Notes under the pieces: generated by a model | Databases searched by the model: none | Seen by the model: only the letters and a program-made list of their open reading frames with translations | Told to the model about the DNA's origin: nothing | NCBI RefSeq assembly: GCF_003285005.1 | Contig: NZ_QMFA01000005.1 | Coordinates: 186,001 to 250,000 of the forward strand | DNA: 64,000 bases | Reading direction: 5' to 3' | From: Paenibacillus sp. YN15 | GTDB lineage: Bacteria; Bacillota; Bacilli; Paenibacillales; NBRC-103111 | Shown: positions 54,516 through 64,000 of the stretch, piece after piece | Numbering within the stretch: position 1 is the first letter of the stretch | Layout of the letters: each line of letters begins with the position of its first letter | Program-made: the position numbers and the translations under genes

Positions 54516-55496
54516 TCACCACAGGGATTGGTTGAATTTGCGGGCCAGCTGGTTCGCGGTGAGCACCAGAGTGAAGCCGATCACCGACTCAAACAGTCCC
54601 ATAGCGGTGGTTATGCTGTACAGGCCGCTTTGAATGCCGATGGTGAAAATGTAGGTGCTGATCACATTGGACACATCGGAGACAACAGCGTTCTGAAGGT
54701 TGTACACCTGATCGAAGCCAACCTCCATGATCCGTCCCATGGACAGAATGGACATCAGCGTAATAATGGGGAGAATGCCGGGCAAGGTCACATGCCAGAT
54801 TTGCTTCAGCTTGCCGGCTCCGTCCAGCGCTGCGGATTCATACAGGTGGGGATCGATGCCGCCCACTGCCGCCAAATAGATGATGGCGCTGAAGCCGGCC
54901 TCCTTCCAGATGCCCGAGCCGAAGAAAATGGCCAGCCATGAGCCGGTTTGGTACAGGAAGGTGATCGGCTCGCCGCCCAGCTTGACGATCAGGGCGTTGA
55001 TGGCCCCGGCCTGGGTGCCGAACAGCGTAACCACGATGCCGCCGATAATAACCCAGGAGAAAAAGTGGGGCATGTACAAAAGCGTCTGCACCGTTTTCTT
55101 CAGCCACGTTTTCCTGACCTCATTGAGCATCACCGCAATCAGAATCGGGAACGGAAAGCCGATGATGATAGAAAGCAGGCTGATCATAAAGGTGTTCCGG
55201 ATGATCAGGATGGTCTGGGGGTTGCTGAAGATCATGCGGAAATTGTCCAGACCGGCCCAGGGGCTGCCCAGCACCCCCTGAACCAGATTGTAATTCTTGA
55301 AGGCTATAATATTGCCCAGCATAGGAACATATTTGAAGGTAATGAAAAAAACAGCAACCGGCAAAAACATCAGGAGAAGGGGCAGATTCCGCCGCAGCCG
55401 TCCGCCGCCCCGTCTTTTTACGGAAATGCCGATCTTCTTGCTTACCGCCCCGCGGGCATTGGTTTGTATGATTTCATTCGCGCTTGATTTCATCAT
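54516..55496 (-). CDS. CUT1 sugar ABC transporter permease, LplB type
   Basis: 326 residues, six membrane segments, a basic N-terminal tail of about 35 residues and the coupling loop ESAALDGAGKLKQIWHVTLP. Its ATG overlaps the stop of the enzyme gene at 55493, and AAAGGAG lies just upstream. Forms the channel with the LplC-type subunit. Confidence 0.92.
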   Translation of the reverse strand: MMKSSANEIIQTNARGAVSKKIGISVKRRGGGRLRRNLPLLLMFLPVAVFFITFKYVPMLGNIIAFKNYNLVQGVLGSPWAGLDNFRMIFSNPQTILIIRNTFMISLLSIIIGFPFPILIAVMLNEVRKTWLKKTVQTLLYMPHFFSWVIIGGIVVTLFGTQAGAINALIVKLGGEPITFLYQTGSWLAIFFGSGIWKEAGFSAIIYLAAVGGIDPHLYESAALDGAGKLKQIWHVTLPGILPIITLMSILSMGRIMEVGFDQVYNLQNAVVSDVSNVISTYIFTIGIQSGLYSITTAMGLFESVIGFTLVLTANQLARKFNQSLW

Positions 55497-57352
55497 TCCG
55501 CTCCTTTCGGGACCGCTGCAGGAGCGGAAATCTCCCAGCTAGTAAAGTCCCACCGTATCCCGCCGCACCCCGGCTTGCATGACATCACTCCGCTGCCCAG
55601 GTCCGAATGAAGATGCCGGTTGTCCAGCAAGGGCCAGCTTTCGTAATCCACGTCCTCATCATTAACCTGCCTTGCCCCGTCATATTGGATAAACAGCTTA
55701 TCCCCTCCGGGCACGATGAAGGAAACTGCCGGCCGGCTGCCCTCCAGCTCCGCTTGGATATCCGTTTCCTCCAGAACCCGTCTGCGGAAGCCTGCCAGCT
55801 CCAAGTGAATCCGGACGCTCTCTGCGGCTTGCTGCCTGTCCCGCTCCGCCCTGTCGGGTTCGGCCGTTACCACAAGCACTGCATTCCGCAGCCCTTTGCT
55901 GCGCATTCTGTCTTCCCCCGCTGCCTCTGTCCAGGTCCACGGGCTCAAGGTTTTGAAGGCAAACAGAACCGTGCCTCCATGAACAAATGTCCAGCCTTCC
56001 CCTTCCTCCAGCAATTGGACCGCTGCAGGATCAATAAACCCGTCTATATAAGGATCACGGTCCGAGGCAAAGGGCTGTCGGGGACCGTACTTATAGCTTT
56101 CGCCGGAAGGAATGCAGTACAGCGCCACAAGCGCTCCTTTGTGCTGAAGCACCTGCTCGTAAGGGGATGAGCCCAGCCATTTGCCCACATAATCCTCGGT
56201 TTCATAACCGAAATCCGGGCAAGGATGAGTGAAAAAGAAGGTGCTCCGGTGAGCGTCCGCGTCCCATACCAGGGACCAGCGCCTCATTTGGCCCGACCAG
56301 ACAATATCTCCCTGGCTGCCGTCCCACATGCTTCCCAGGGTGTAGCCCGGCGCCGCCCAGTTGACCTTGCGCACGCCCCGGCGGCTGATATAGCCGTAGC
56401 CTTTGGAGCGGCCGTTGCCCGCTTGATGGGTCAAATGCCCGTCATGGGGCTCTTCCTCCGCCGCAGCGGCATCATGGGTTTCCCGGTGGAGGAAGGATAC
56501 CTCCCGTTCCCGGGCCGCCGCCACCAGCACATCGGGGGCACGGTAGCCCGATAAGGCCAGAATGGAGCTGTAATGGGGCTCTCCCAGGGAAAAGTCCGGT
56601 TCCCGTCCGCCAAAATACAGCCAGGAGGAAGCAATCCCGCCCTCTGCCGCTCCATGCTCATTGGTGGGATGATAATCCCGGGAATGGGCTCCGGTGAAGC
56701 GCCCGTTCAGCCATTCCCCCGCCGTGTTTGCCAAATACCAGTCCATCATCATTCCCGCCTGCTTGGCAAGCCTGGGGTCTTCCGAAAAATCGTACAAGCT
56801 GGCCACAGCCGTGAGGTAAAACACACAATATGTGGTGGAATCGAATTCACCCTGCCCGTAGCGGACAACCCGTGAGAAGTAGCGCTCCAGATACGAGACG
56901 CACCGATCCTTGATTTCCGCCGCGAGGCTCCAATCCGGCCAGCGCTGCGCAGCCAGATACCCTGCCGCCGCATGCATGATCCGGTGATTCTCCGTGCCGC
57001 CCTCCAGCCGGTAATGGTCCTTGGCAATAAGATAAGTCTTGATGCTGCCGGCCAGCTCCTCACTCATTTGTCCGCCGAAGCGGTACAGGCAATCCACCAG
57101 CCCGTGACGGACAAACATCGATTCTCCTCCGGGATCCTTGCAAACCTCTGCCAGTCTATCCATCGCCCAGTCTGCATCCATCCCCAAGCCGAGTCTGCCG
57201 ATAACCAGAAAAACATTCCTTCTGGACCGGTCCCAGTCCGGCACCGCAAGCCCGGGCAGTTTCTCCAGAAGATGCCGCGCCCGCTTGCGGAACTGCTCTT
57301 CCAGCGCTGCATCCAGCGACAGTATTGCCCTTTCCCCATGCGTATTCATCAT
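55493..57352 (-). CDS. Uncharacterised carbohydrate-active-like enzyme in the CUT1 operon
   Basis: About 619 residues, no signal peptide. The N-terminal 330 residues look like an (alpha/alpha) toroid: EGGTENHRIMHAAAGYLAAQ, GQGEFDSTTYCVFYLTAVAS, NGRFTGAHSRDYHPTNEHGA. The C-terminal half is beta-rich, as in many polysaccharide lyases and heparinase-like proteins. I cannot assign it to a named GH or PL family. Position between the substrate-binding lipoprotein and the two permeases implies that it processes the imported saccharide inside the cell. GTG at 57358 is an alternative start; the ATG at 57352 is better spaced from its ribosome site. Confidence 0.7.
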   Translation of the reverse strand: MMNTHGERAILSLDAALEEQFRKRARHLLEKLPGLAVPDWDRSRRNVFLVIGRLGLGMDADWAMDRLAEVCKDPGGESMFVRHGLVDCLYRFGGQMSEELAGSIKTYLIAKDHYRLEGGTENHRIMHAAAGYLAAQRWPDWSLAAEIKDRCVSYLERYFSRVVRYGQGEFDSTTYCVFYLTAVASLYDFSEDPRLAKQAGMMMDWYLANTAGEWLNGRFTGAHSRDYHPTNEHGAAEGGIASSWLYFGGREPDFSLGEPHYSSILALSGYRAPDVLVAAAREREVSFLHRETHDAAAAEEEPHDGHLTHQAGNGRSKGYGYISRRGVRKVNWAAPGYTLGSMWDGSQGDIVWSGQMRRWSLVWDADAHRSTFFFTHPCPDFGYETEDYVGKWLGSSPYEQVLQHKGALVALYCIPSGESYKYGPRQPFASDRDPYIDGFIDPAAVQLLEEGEGWTFVHGGTVLFAFKTLSPWTWTEAAGEDRMRSKGLRNAVLVVTAEPDRAERDRQQAAESVRIHLELAGFRRRVLEETDIQAELEGSRPAVSFIVPGGDKLFIQYDGARQVNDEDVDYESWPLLDNRHLHSDLGSGVMSCKPGCGGIRWDFTSWEISAPAAVPKGAE

Positions 57353-57492
57353 ACTCACTCCGTTTCCGTTCTTTACGCCTGTGCCGTTCTGCCTGCGCTT
57401 GAAGCACCCGGAAGAACCGGCCGGCAGGCGGAAGGTCTCCCCTCCCCCTGCCGACTTGGCCCCATCCGCGGAATGCCCCGGGCAAGCTTTTT

Positions 57493-59178
57493 TTATTTCT
57501 TCAGCATTTTCTCCGCCTCTGCACCGAATTCATAAAGATCCTTCAGCATGAAGGCTGTATCCTTGTTGGCGCTGTACCACTTGGCATAGAACTCATCCAC
57601 CTTGACGCCGCCGGCGGCCTCCCAGGTTTTCTTCGAGGCGTCCAGCGCCTGCTGGGCCGTGAAGGACTTGCCGCTGACAATGGCCTTCAGCCAGTTGTCC
57701 TTGATTTGCTGCTCCACATTTTTGCTCACCATGGTCAGATCGGCAGGCAGCACAGGCAGATATTCCGGCTTCAGGGTAGGAATCGGGCGGTCCTTGCTCA
57801 CGTACGCGGCGTTGGCGTCATCAGAAAGCTTCAGCAAAGCCGTTTGCGTATCATTTTTCGGCTTAAATGTTGTATTTCCCCACAGAAGGGTGGAGCTCAT
57901 CATGGCCAAGTCGCCGGTGTACGAGGCCTCAATTTTATTCTTCTCCGCATCGATGGTTTCCGGCACGCCATCGCTGTTGCGCTTCCAGTGAACACCCTCC
58001 AGCCCTTTGGAAACAGTAAGGGAAACATCGGGCTTAATCATAAAATCGATATATTCCATAACCGCTTTTTGATCCTTGGCCTTGGCATTCACAATGCCCA
58101 CCATCTGGATTGGGCTGGAGATAACAGGACTGAATTGTCCGTATTGGGTAGACGGAAGGGGAAGAATCGCCAGCTTCATGTCCGGAGCATTTTGCTTAAG
58201 GGTGTCATAATCCTTTTCTCCGATGCTGGTGTCAAGACTGCCTTGGTACAGATAGATGCCCAGCTTGCCGCTCAGGAAATCCTGCTTGGCCTTTTCACCA
58301 TTCTTGTCCGCTAGGAAGTCCTTATCAACGATACCGGCGTCAAACAACTTCTTTTGGAAGTCTACAGAGGCGGCCAGTCGGTCCCACTCGTGAATAAAGT
58401 TATTTCCGTCCACCCGCCAGGCCACTTCCCCGTACCCGAACATGTGGCCAATGATGGAGAAGGCATTGCCGCTCAGGTTCACACCGAAGGTATCCTTCTT
58501 GCCGTTGCCGTCCGGGTCCTGCTCGGTAAAGGCTTTGGCCACAGTGAACAGCTCGTCGGCAGTTTTGGGAGTGGACAGCTTCAGCTTATCCAGCCAGTCC
58601 TGACGGATAAAGATAGCATGGCCGGACACCAGCCTCGAAACCTTGCCGATTTCATACAACTTGCCGTCATCCTTGGTCCCGAGCTTCTTCAATTGGGGGA
58701 ACTGCTTCATCAGATCCTTATAGGTGGTGCTGTATTTCTCCACCATATCGTCAATGGGCGCCAGCAGCTTTTGGCTGTACCACAGATTACGGTAGCCGGT
58801 ATCATATTCCAGAATAAGGTCGGGAGCGCTGTTGCTGGCAAACAGGGTGTTCAGCTTCTGCAGGGATTCCCAGCGGGGAACCGTAACATATTGCACATCC
58901 ACAGGGCCGTTCTTGTTGATCCACTCCGTCCAGCGGTTTTTGTCCCAATTGCCTTCTTGGGGAGGAATGTTGTTGCGGTCGTAGACGGTAGCCGTAATTT
59001 TGCCTCTTACCGCAGCGGACGGCGCCGTCGATGCGGCGGTTGCAGAAGCGCCTGCAGTGGGGCTTGTGCTGTTGGTTGCGTTTGAATCATTGCTGCCGCA
59101 GCCGGCCAGAAGCAATCCTGCCGCTGTCACCATTACCGCGCCGCCTTGTGCTTTCTTCATCCAATTTTGCTTTGCCAT
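57493..59178 (-). CDS. CUT1 extracellular solute-binding lipoprotein
   Basis: 561 residues. Signal peptide with lipobox LLLAGCGSN, lipidated at Cys27, then a Ser/Thr/Ala-rich linker. The rest is a large type-1 solute-binding fold of the LipO/YtcQ group with PDLILEYDTGYRNLWYSQKL and TVAKAFTEQDPDGNGKKDTF, the latter a calcium-loop-like segment common in this group. It captures an oligosaccharide for the permeases at 53621-55496. First gene of the operon; a candidate cre site lies upstream. Confidence 0.92.
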   Translation of the reverse strand: MAKQNWMKKAQGGAVMVTAAGLLLAGCGSNDSNATNSTSPTAGASATAASTAPSAAVRGKITATVYDRNNIPPQEGNWDKNRWTEWINKNGPVDVQYVTVPRWESLQKLNTLFASNSAPDLILEYDTGYRNLWYSQKLLAPIDDMVEKYSTTYKDLMKQFPQLKKLGTKDDGKLYEIGKVSRLVSGHAIFIRQDWLDKLKLSTPKTADELFTVAKAFTEQDPDGNGKKDTFGVNLSGNAFSIIGHMFGYGEVAWRVDGNNFIHEWDRLAASVDFQKKLFDAGIVDKDFLADKNGEKAKQDFLSGKLGIYLYQGSLDTSIGEKDYDTLKQNAPDMKLAILPLPSTQYGQFSPVISSPIQMVGIVNAKAKDQKAVMEYIDFMIKPDVSLTVSKGLEGVHWKRNSDGVPETIDAEKNKIEASYTGDLAMMSSTLLWGNTTFKPKNDTQTALLKLSDDANAAYVSKDRPIPTLKPEYLPVLPADLTMVSKNVEQQIKDNWLKAIVSGKSFTAQQALDASKKTWEAAGGVKVDEFYAKWYSANKDTAFMLKDLYEFGAEAEKMLKK

Positions 59179-59220
59179 TCTTGTAAATCCCCCTTCGCAT
59201 GGATAGATGCGTGTGCTTCA

Positions 59221-59234
59221 CTAAAGCGCTTACC
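59221..59234. promoter_or_regulatory. Candidate cre site of the CUT1 operon
   Basis: CTAAAGCGCTTACC contains the AAGCGCTT core of CcpA sites, about 43 bases upstream of the lipoprotein gene start. Fits carbon catabolite repression of a sugar importer. Confidence 0.45.
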
Positions 59235-59550
59235 CGCAGGATGCTGTCATCCGTTTGGGCGGCTCACCGCTTCGTAAAGCTCCTCGAATGCAGAATACAA
59301 CAGCCGGAAGGCGCCGGGCAATTTACATGTTTCCAAAGGCTAGCCGATAGGCCAAAAGCCGAAGCTAACCGGGAAGCCACGATAAACCAAACAGAAAAAA
59401 TCGGATGCTAAATGGGGGAAAAAGCCTGATATACCGCCATTATTTCCGATATGTGCCAATCGGCATCAGATTTCTTCCATAAACACCCAGAGCAAGCACA
59501 TCTGCGCCCGCCATTTTTCATTTCTGCGATGGCCGCATGGCCGTGGGAAT

Positions 59551-59737
59551 TTTAACGGAAGTGAGCGCCCCTATTTTGCCGAAAAGCGGTATTTTGGGAT
59601 TCTAACGGAAGCCAGTACCCTTATTTGAGCCCTAATGACTCCAAACGCTCCCCTGCTCCCCAAATAGCGGCGCCGGCCGCCGTTAGAATTTTTCGAGGAC
59701 GGTTATGGAGGAAATAAGGGCTGCAGCTTCCGTTAGC
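59551..59737. repeat. Four-copy TAACGGAAG repeat, two direct and two inverted
   Basis: Direct copies 59551-59577 and 59601-59626 (TAACGGAAGNNAGNRCCC, then TTATTT) and inverted copies 59661-59687 and 59711-59737 (AAATARSGG, then CCGTTAG). Spacing and two-plus-two order match the clusters at 12106 and 46401, though the sequence differs. Confidence 0.8.
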
Positions 59738-59813
59738 TTTCCCAACGCTGGCGGAATAGCATCGTGTCCCTTCACCTTGCTGCTGCGTCCATAGCCCCTA
59801 ACTCCCGCAAAAC

Positions 59814-59860
59814 CAAAAAAAGACCGCCGCCCTCCCACTCAAGGAAGAGCACGCGGCCCT
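59814..59860 (-). terminator. Terminator of the transmembrane AraC regulator gene
   Basis: On minus, GGCCGC and GCGGCGGTC with an inner CTC/GAG pair form a hairpin followed by eight T. Confidence 0.7.
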
Positions 59861-59919
59861 TGACGATGGCCTGCCGCGCATAGGCCCTGCCATAGCCAGC
59901 CAAATTAGGGCCTGTCACC

Positions 59920-62178
59920 CTATCCGGCATGGCTTTTGCGGAAATCGCCGGGGGTGACCCCTTCGATTTTTTTGAAAGCGCGGATGTATGAAATATCGTG
60001 GATGTATCCTACCGCATTGGCGATCTGCTGCAGCGAAAGCGACGTTCCCGTCAGCAGCTTTTTGCTCTCCTCAATCCGGACGCGTACCATAAAATCCACC
60101 AGTTTTTCGCCGAAGGCTTCCTTGAAGAGACGGCTCAGATATTTGCCGTTAAGCCCGAACTGGTCGCACAGATGTGTCAGCGACAGATCCGGGTTGGCAT
60201 ATTCCATTTCAATGTATGCTTTGACTTCCTTCATCAGGGCAAGGTGGCTCCGGCTCTCCCGGAAAGCCTTCAGCCGCAGTTGGAATGCCTCCAGAATCCC
60301 CCGGAAGCGTACCTCCGTATCTTCCGCCAGATCGAACTGCTCCTTGATCCCGTGAAGCTGCGGCTCCGTCTCCTCCCGCCAGTCATTCTGGATTTCCTCG
60401 GGAAATTCGGAGAGCTCCCGCCGCAGCTGCCCGATAATCGCCTCCAGGAGGCGGATATGCTCATCGCGGGTAAAGCTTTTGCTACGCTGCTCCTCAAAAA
60501 TATCCGAAAACAGCGGCCGCCAGTCGGGTTCTCCGGCACGGAAAGCATGGGCAAAGCTGCGCAGCTCCTTGCTGTCATAGGGCAAACCGCCGCCGCTGTC
60601 GTCAGACGACTGGTCCCGCTGTCGGATAATCCGGTTCAGTCCCAGGGCAGGCTTGAAGGACAGCGCCTTGGATGCCGTCCGGTAGCCGGGGGGCAGCCCA
60701 GCCAACTCCCCCGTAGCCGCCCCAATCCCGGCCGTTACCGTAAACTCTAGATTATGCTCCACCCACGCCCTGACCTGCTCCGCTAAACCGGCCACCAGCA
60801 GCTCGCAGGCCTCCGGCGAACCCTCAATCCGGTATAAAGCCGCCACGCGGTGCTGGTCGGTCCATTCCGTCCAGACCTCCATGGGCAGCGCTTCCTTCTC
60901 TGCCACCTCGCGGATGACACTGATAAGCACAAATTTCAGCAGAGAAAAGTCCCGGTAGGTATATTTCCCGGTGACCTCGGCGTATCTATCGATTTCGTAC
61001 AGGGCCAATGCCATGGATTCGCCTTCTCCAGGTATCTTCATGCCGAAGCGGCGCAGCTCCTGCTCCCATTCCTCCCGCCCGATGGCCCGGTAGCCCTCCA
61101 GCAGCTCCAGAAAAAAGTGCCGCCGGCGGAATTGGGAGTCCTCCTCATGCATTTTGCGGAACGTATCCGATTCCTCAATCAGCCTGTCAATGGCCCGTTC
61201 GATGAAGCGGAATTCATCCTCACCCTTTTTGCCCGACGCCTCGTTCTTCTTGGCCGCATATTCCTCCACCCGGTTGATCAGCGATTCAATGGGGCGGTAA
61301 TTGCGCTTGGTGATAAAGGTGATCCAGGCCGAACCGGCCAGCACCACGCCCACGCCGATAGCTGCCCAGATATAGGAGAACACCGAGAAAAATTGAAAAA
61401 TCTTAATATCGTGAACCCCGCTCCGGTAAGTCCAGCCGGTATATGGGGAAGTGATTTCCGTCAGAATGGAGCCCGGAAGCGAGCCGTTGGGGTTGGAGCT
61501 CAGCATCAGCGAGCCGCCCCCGTCCCGAACCTCCAGATAGCTGATGCTGGAATTGGACAGCTCCACCAGCATCCGCTCCAGATTGTGCAGGCTGATATTC
61601 ACCACAACCAGACCCTCGCCCCCGGTCAACAGCGGGAACTTCCGGGTAATGGACACCACCTCCGGCGTTCCCGTATCCTGGCCGGGCAGCTCCTGGTAAC
61701 GGCGCACCTTGGAAAGCTGGTATAACTCCGGGACCTGCTTCATTTGCTCAATAAAGGCCCTGTCGCCAAAGTTGCTCACCGGCAGCAGCATATTGCCGCT
61801 CAGCACCGTGGAATCCGCCGTCCGGTAGAGATAGACGGAATCAATGTAATTGTTGTAGTTGGACAGTTGGTTAACCTTCTTGGAAATCTCATATATGGTA
61901 TACGGCTGCTGTTCATCCTGGGTCGAGGCGAAAAATTGCTTCAATAAAGTAGCGGACTCGATCTCTTGAACCAGCATGCTGTCGATTTCCTTCATAGTAT
62001 GATCGATCAATTGAATCACATGATTCACATACGCGCTGTTAGCGTTGACAGTCTCGCGGTGGGACAACTGGCTGATCAGCAAAAAGGTGAGCACAATCAA
62101 CACCGATACAAGGGTGAAAAAAACCGGAAAATACGATAAGAGCAATCGGTAAAACCATTTTTTTCTCTTCAATCGCAA
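59920..62178 (-). CDS. Transmembrane AraC-family regulator
   Basis: 752 residues. A basic start and membrane segment (about 10-36), a large extracellular Cache-like sensor, second membrane segment near 275-297, a HAMP-like stretch, a long cytoplasmic linker, and a C-terminal AraC domain (CDQFGLNGKYLSRLFKEAFG and NAVGYIHDISYIRAFKKIEG). This one-component layout is common in Paenibacillus beside CUT1 operons and should activate the transporter genes downstream (57493 and on). Start is a TTG at 62178 with GGGAGG four bases upstream; no ATG is nearby. Confidence 0.9.
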   Translation of the reverse strand: MRLKRKKWFYRLLLSYFPVFFTLVSVLIVLTFLLISQLSHRETVNANSAYVNHVIQLIDHTMKEIDSMLVQEIESATLLKQFFASTQDEQQPYTIYEISKKVNQLSNYNNYIDSVYLYRTADSTVLSGNMLLPVSNFGDRAFIEQMKQVPELYQLSKVRRYQELPGQDTGTPEVVSITRKFPLLTGGEGLVVVNISLHNLERMLVELSNSSISYLEVRDGGGSLMLSSNPNGSLPGSILTEITSPYTGWTYRSGVHDIKIFQFFSVFSYIWAAIGVGVVLAGSAWITFITKRNYRPIESLINRVEEYAAKKNEASGKKGEDEFRFIERAIDRLIEESDTFRKMHEEDSQFRRRHFFLELLEGYRAIGREEWEQELRRFGMKIPGEGESMALALYEIDRYAEVTGKYTYRDFSLLKFVLISVIREVAEKEALPMEVWTEWTDQHRVAALYRIEGSPEACELLVAGLAEQVRAWVEHNLEFTVTAGIGAATGELAGLPPGYRTASKALSFKPALGLNRIIRQRDQSSDDSGGGLPYDSKELRSFAHAFRAGEPDWRPLFSDIFEEQRSKSFTRDEHIRLLEAIIGQLRRELSEFPEEIQNDWREETEPQLHGIKEQFDLAEDTEVRFRGILEAFQLRLKAFRESRSHLALMKEVKAYIEMEYANPDLSLTHLCDQFGLNGKYLSRLFKEAFGEKLVDFMVRVRIEESKKLLTGTSLSLQQIANAVGYIHDISYIRAFKKIEGVTPGDFRKSHAG

Positions 62179-62261
62179 GGCGCCTCCCGGGGGTATGACG
62201 GAACCCCTTCCATCTCTATGCCTATCTTACCCTATCTTCCTAGCCTTGCCTACCTGAAAGC

Positions 62262-62300
62262 CAAAAACGCCCGGGCTCCCAAAGAGGGCTCCAGGCGCTT
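62262..62300 (-). terminator. Terminator of leuA
   Basis: On minus, GCGCCTGGAGCCC and GGGAGCCCGGGCGT pair imperfectly and are followed by five T, about 15 bases past the leuA stop. Confidence 0.75.
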
Positions 62301-62314
62301 CTTCCATTATAATC

Positions 62315-63862
<1,548 letters not shown>

Positions 63863-63897
63863 GATCATCACCTCCAGGAAATATGCCCCCTATCGGG

Positions 63898-63928
63898 GAA
63901 AAACGGCCTGCGCATCACGCACAGGCCG
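63898..63928 (-). terminator. Hairpin terminator between ilvC and leuA
   Basis: On minus, CGGCCTG and CAGGCCG close a stem followed by five T; a second small stem CCGGCA/TGCCGG lies next to it (63934-63948). It may reduce read-through from ilvC into leuA. Confidence 0.6.
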
Positions 63929-63955
63929 CATGTCCGGCAGACTGCCGGCAAGAGC

Positions 63956-64000
63956 TTACTTCTTGATCCAGTGCATCATTTCGCGCAGCTGGCGGCCGGT
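63956..64000 (-). CDS. ilvC: C-terminal end of probable ketol-acid reductoisomerase
   Basis: The last 14 codons read TGRQLREMMHWIKK before a TAA; the rest lies beyond the right edge. The xGxxLREMMxWIK ending is that of IlvC, and ilvC-leuA is the usual order in Bacillales. With so few residues the call leans on context. Confidence 0.6.
   Translation of the reverse strand, partial: TGRQLREMMHWIKK

Larger units (their letters stand above)
59179..59919. other. Long intergenic region with repeats and regulatory sites
   Basis: No gene fits in these 740 bases. They hold a candidate cre site (59221-59234), the promoter region of the transporter operon, a four-copy repeat cluster (59551-59737) and a terminator (59814-59860). 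Confidence 0.7.

Overview
The window looks like a Paenibacillus-type chromosome (Firmicutes, fairly GC-rich). Reasons: strong GGAGG-type ribosome sites throughout, a SigI/RsgI pair, YesM/YesN-type two-component and transmembrane AraC regulators, CUT1 sugar ABC transporters without their own ATPase, SLH and copper-amine-oxidase N-terminal domains, and clusters of short intergenic repeats. No rRNA, tRNA, phage, IS or CRISPR was seen.

Layout. 1-6000: a two-component system cut by the left edge, then sigI-rsgI with two small upstream genes. 6199-11766: a sugar-acid (galactonate/gluconate type) island with an IclR regulator, 2-keto-3-deoxy sugar-acid kinase, AraC regulator, 2-hydroxyacid dehydrogenase, DgoD-like dehydratase and KDPG-type aldolase. 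11.7-12.9 kb is decayed sequence: a broken gene, a gene remnant and repeats. 12962-17923: AraC/FAD-oxidoreductase pair, a secreted copper-amine-oxidase-N protein and a cupin.

18058-27824, all on the minus strand, is the highlight: a ten-gene operon of NifB-type radical SAM protein, NifX-like protein, NifH-like reductase, cysteine synthase, two nitrogenase component-1-like subunits, and a complete NMT1/TauT-type ABC importer. All P-cluster cysteines and the cofactor cysteine are kept, the two catalytic histidines of true nitrogenase are not, and NifE/NifN are absent from the operon. With cysteine synthase translationally coupled to the K-like subunit, the best reading is a nitrogenase-like reductase that releases sulfur from an imported organosulfur compound, comparable in principle to methylthio-alkane reductase but with a different gene set.

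28.0-34.4 kb: a PPOX-fold protein, then a copper group (SLH protein with His-rich tail, SafE-type membrane protein fused to two cupredoxin domains, CopA ATPase). 34.4-36.3 kb: a chemoreceptor with a Gly/Ala-rich insert. 36462-41105: an uncharacterised minus-strand operon with a Ycf46-like AAA+ ATPase, a coiled-coil membrane protein and small proteins. 41.3-46.3 kb: GH15 enzyme, a GcvH-like protein lacking the lipoyl lysine, lipoate ligase and AhpC. 46.7-64 kb: leuB, then about 14 kb of carbohydrate genes (AraC/rhamnosidase, amino-acid permease, CUT1 importer with an unidentified enzyme, transmembrane AraC regulator), then leuA and the end of a probable ilvC. The ilv-leu block therefore appears split by a carbohydrate island.

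All family calls rest on reading motifs by eye; no database search was possible.
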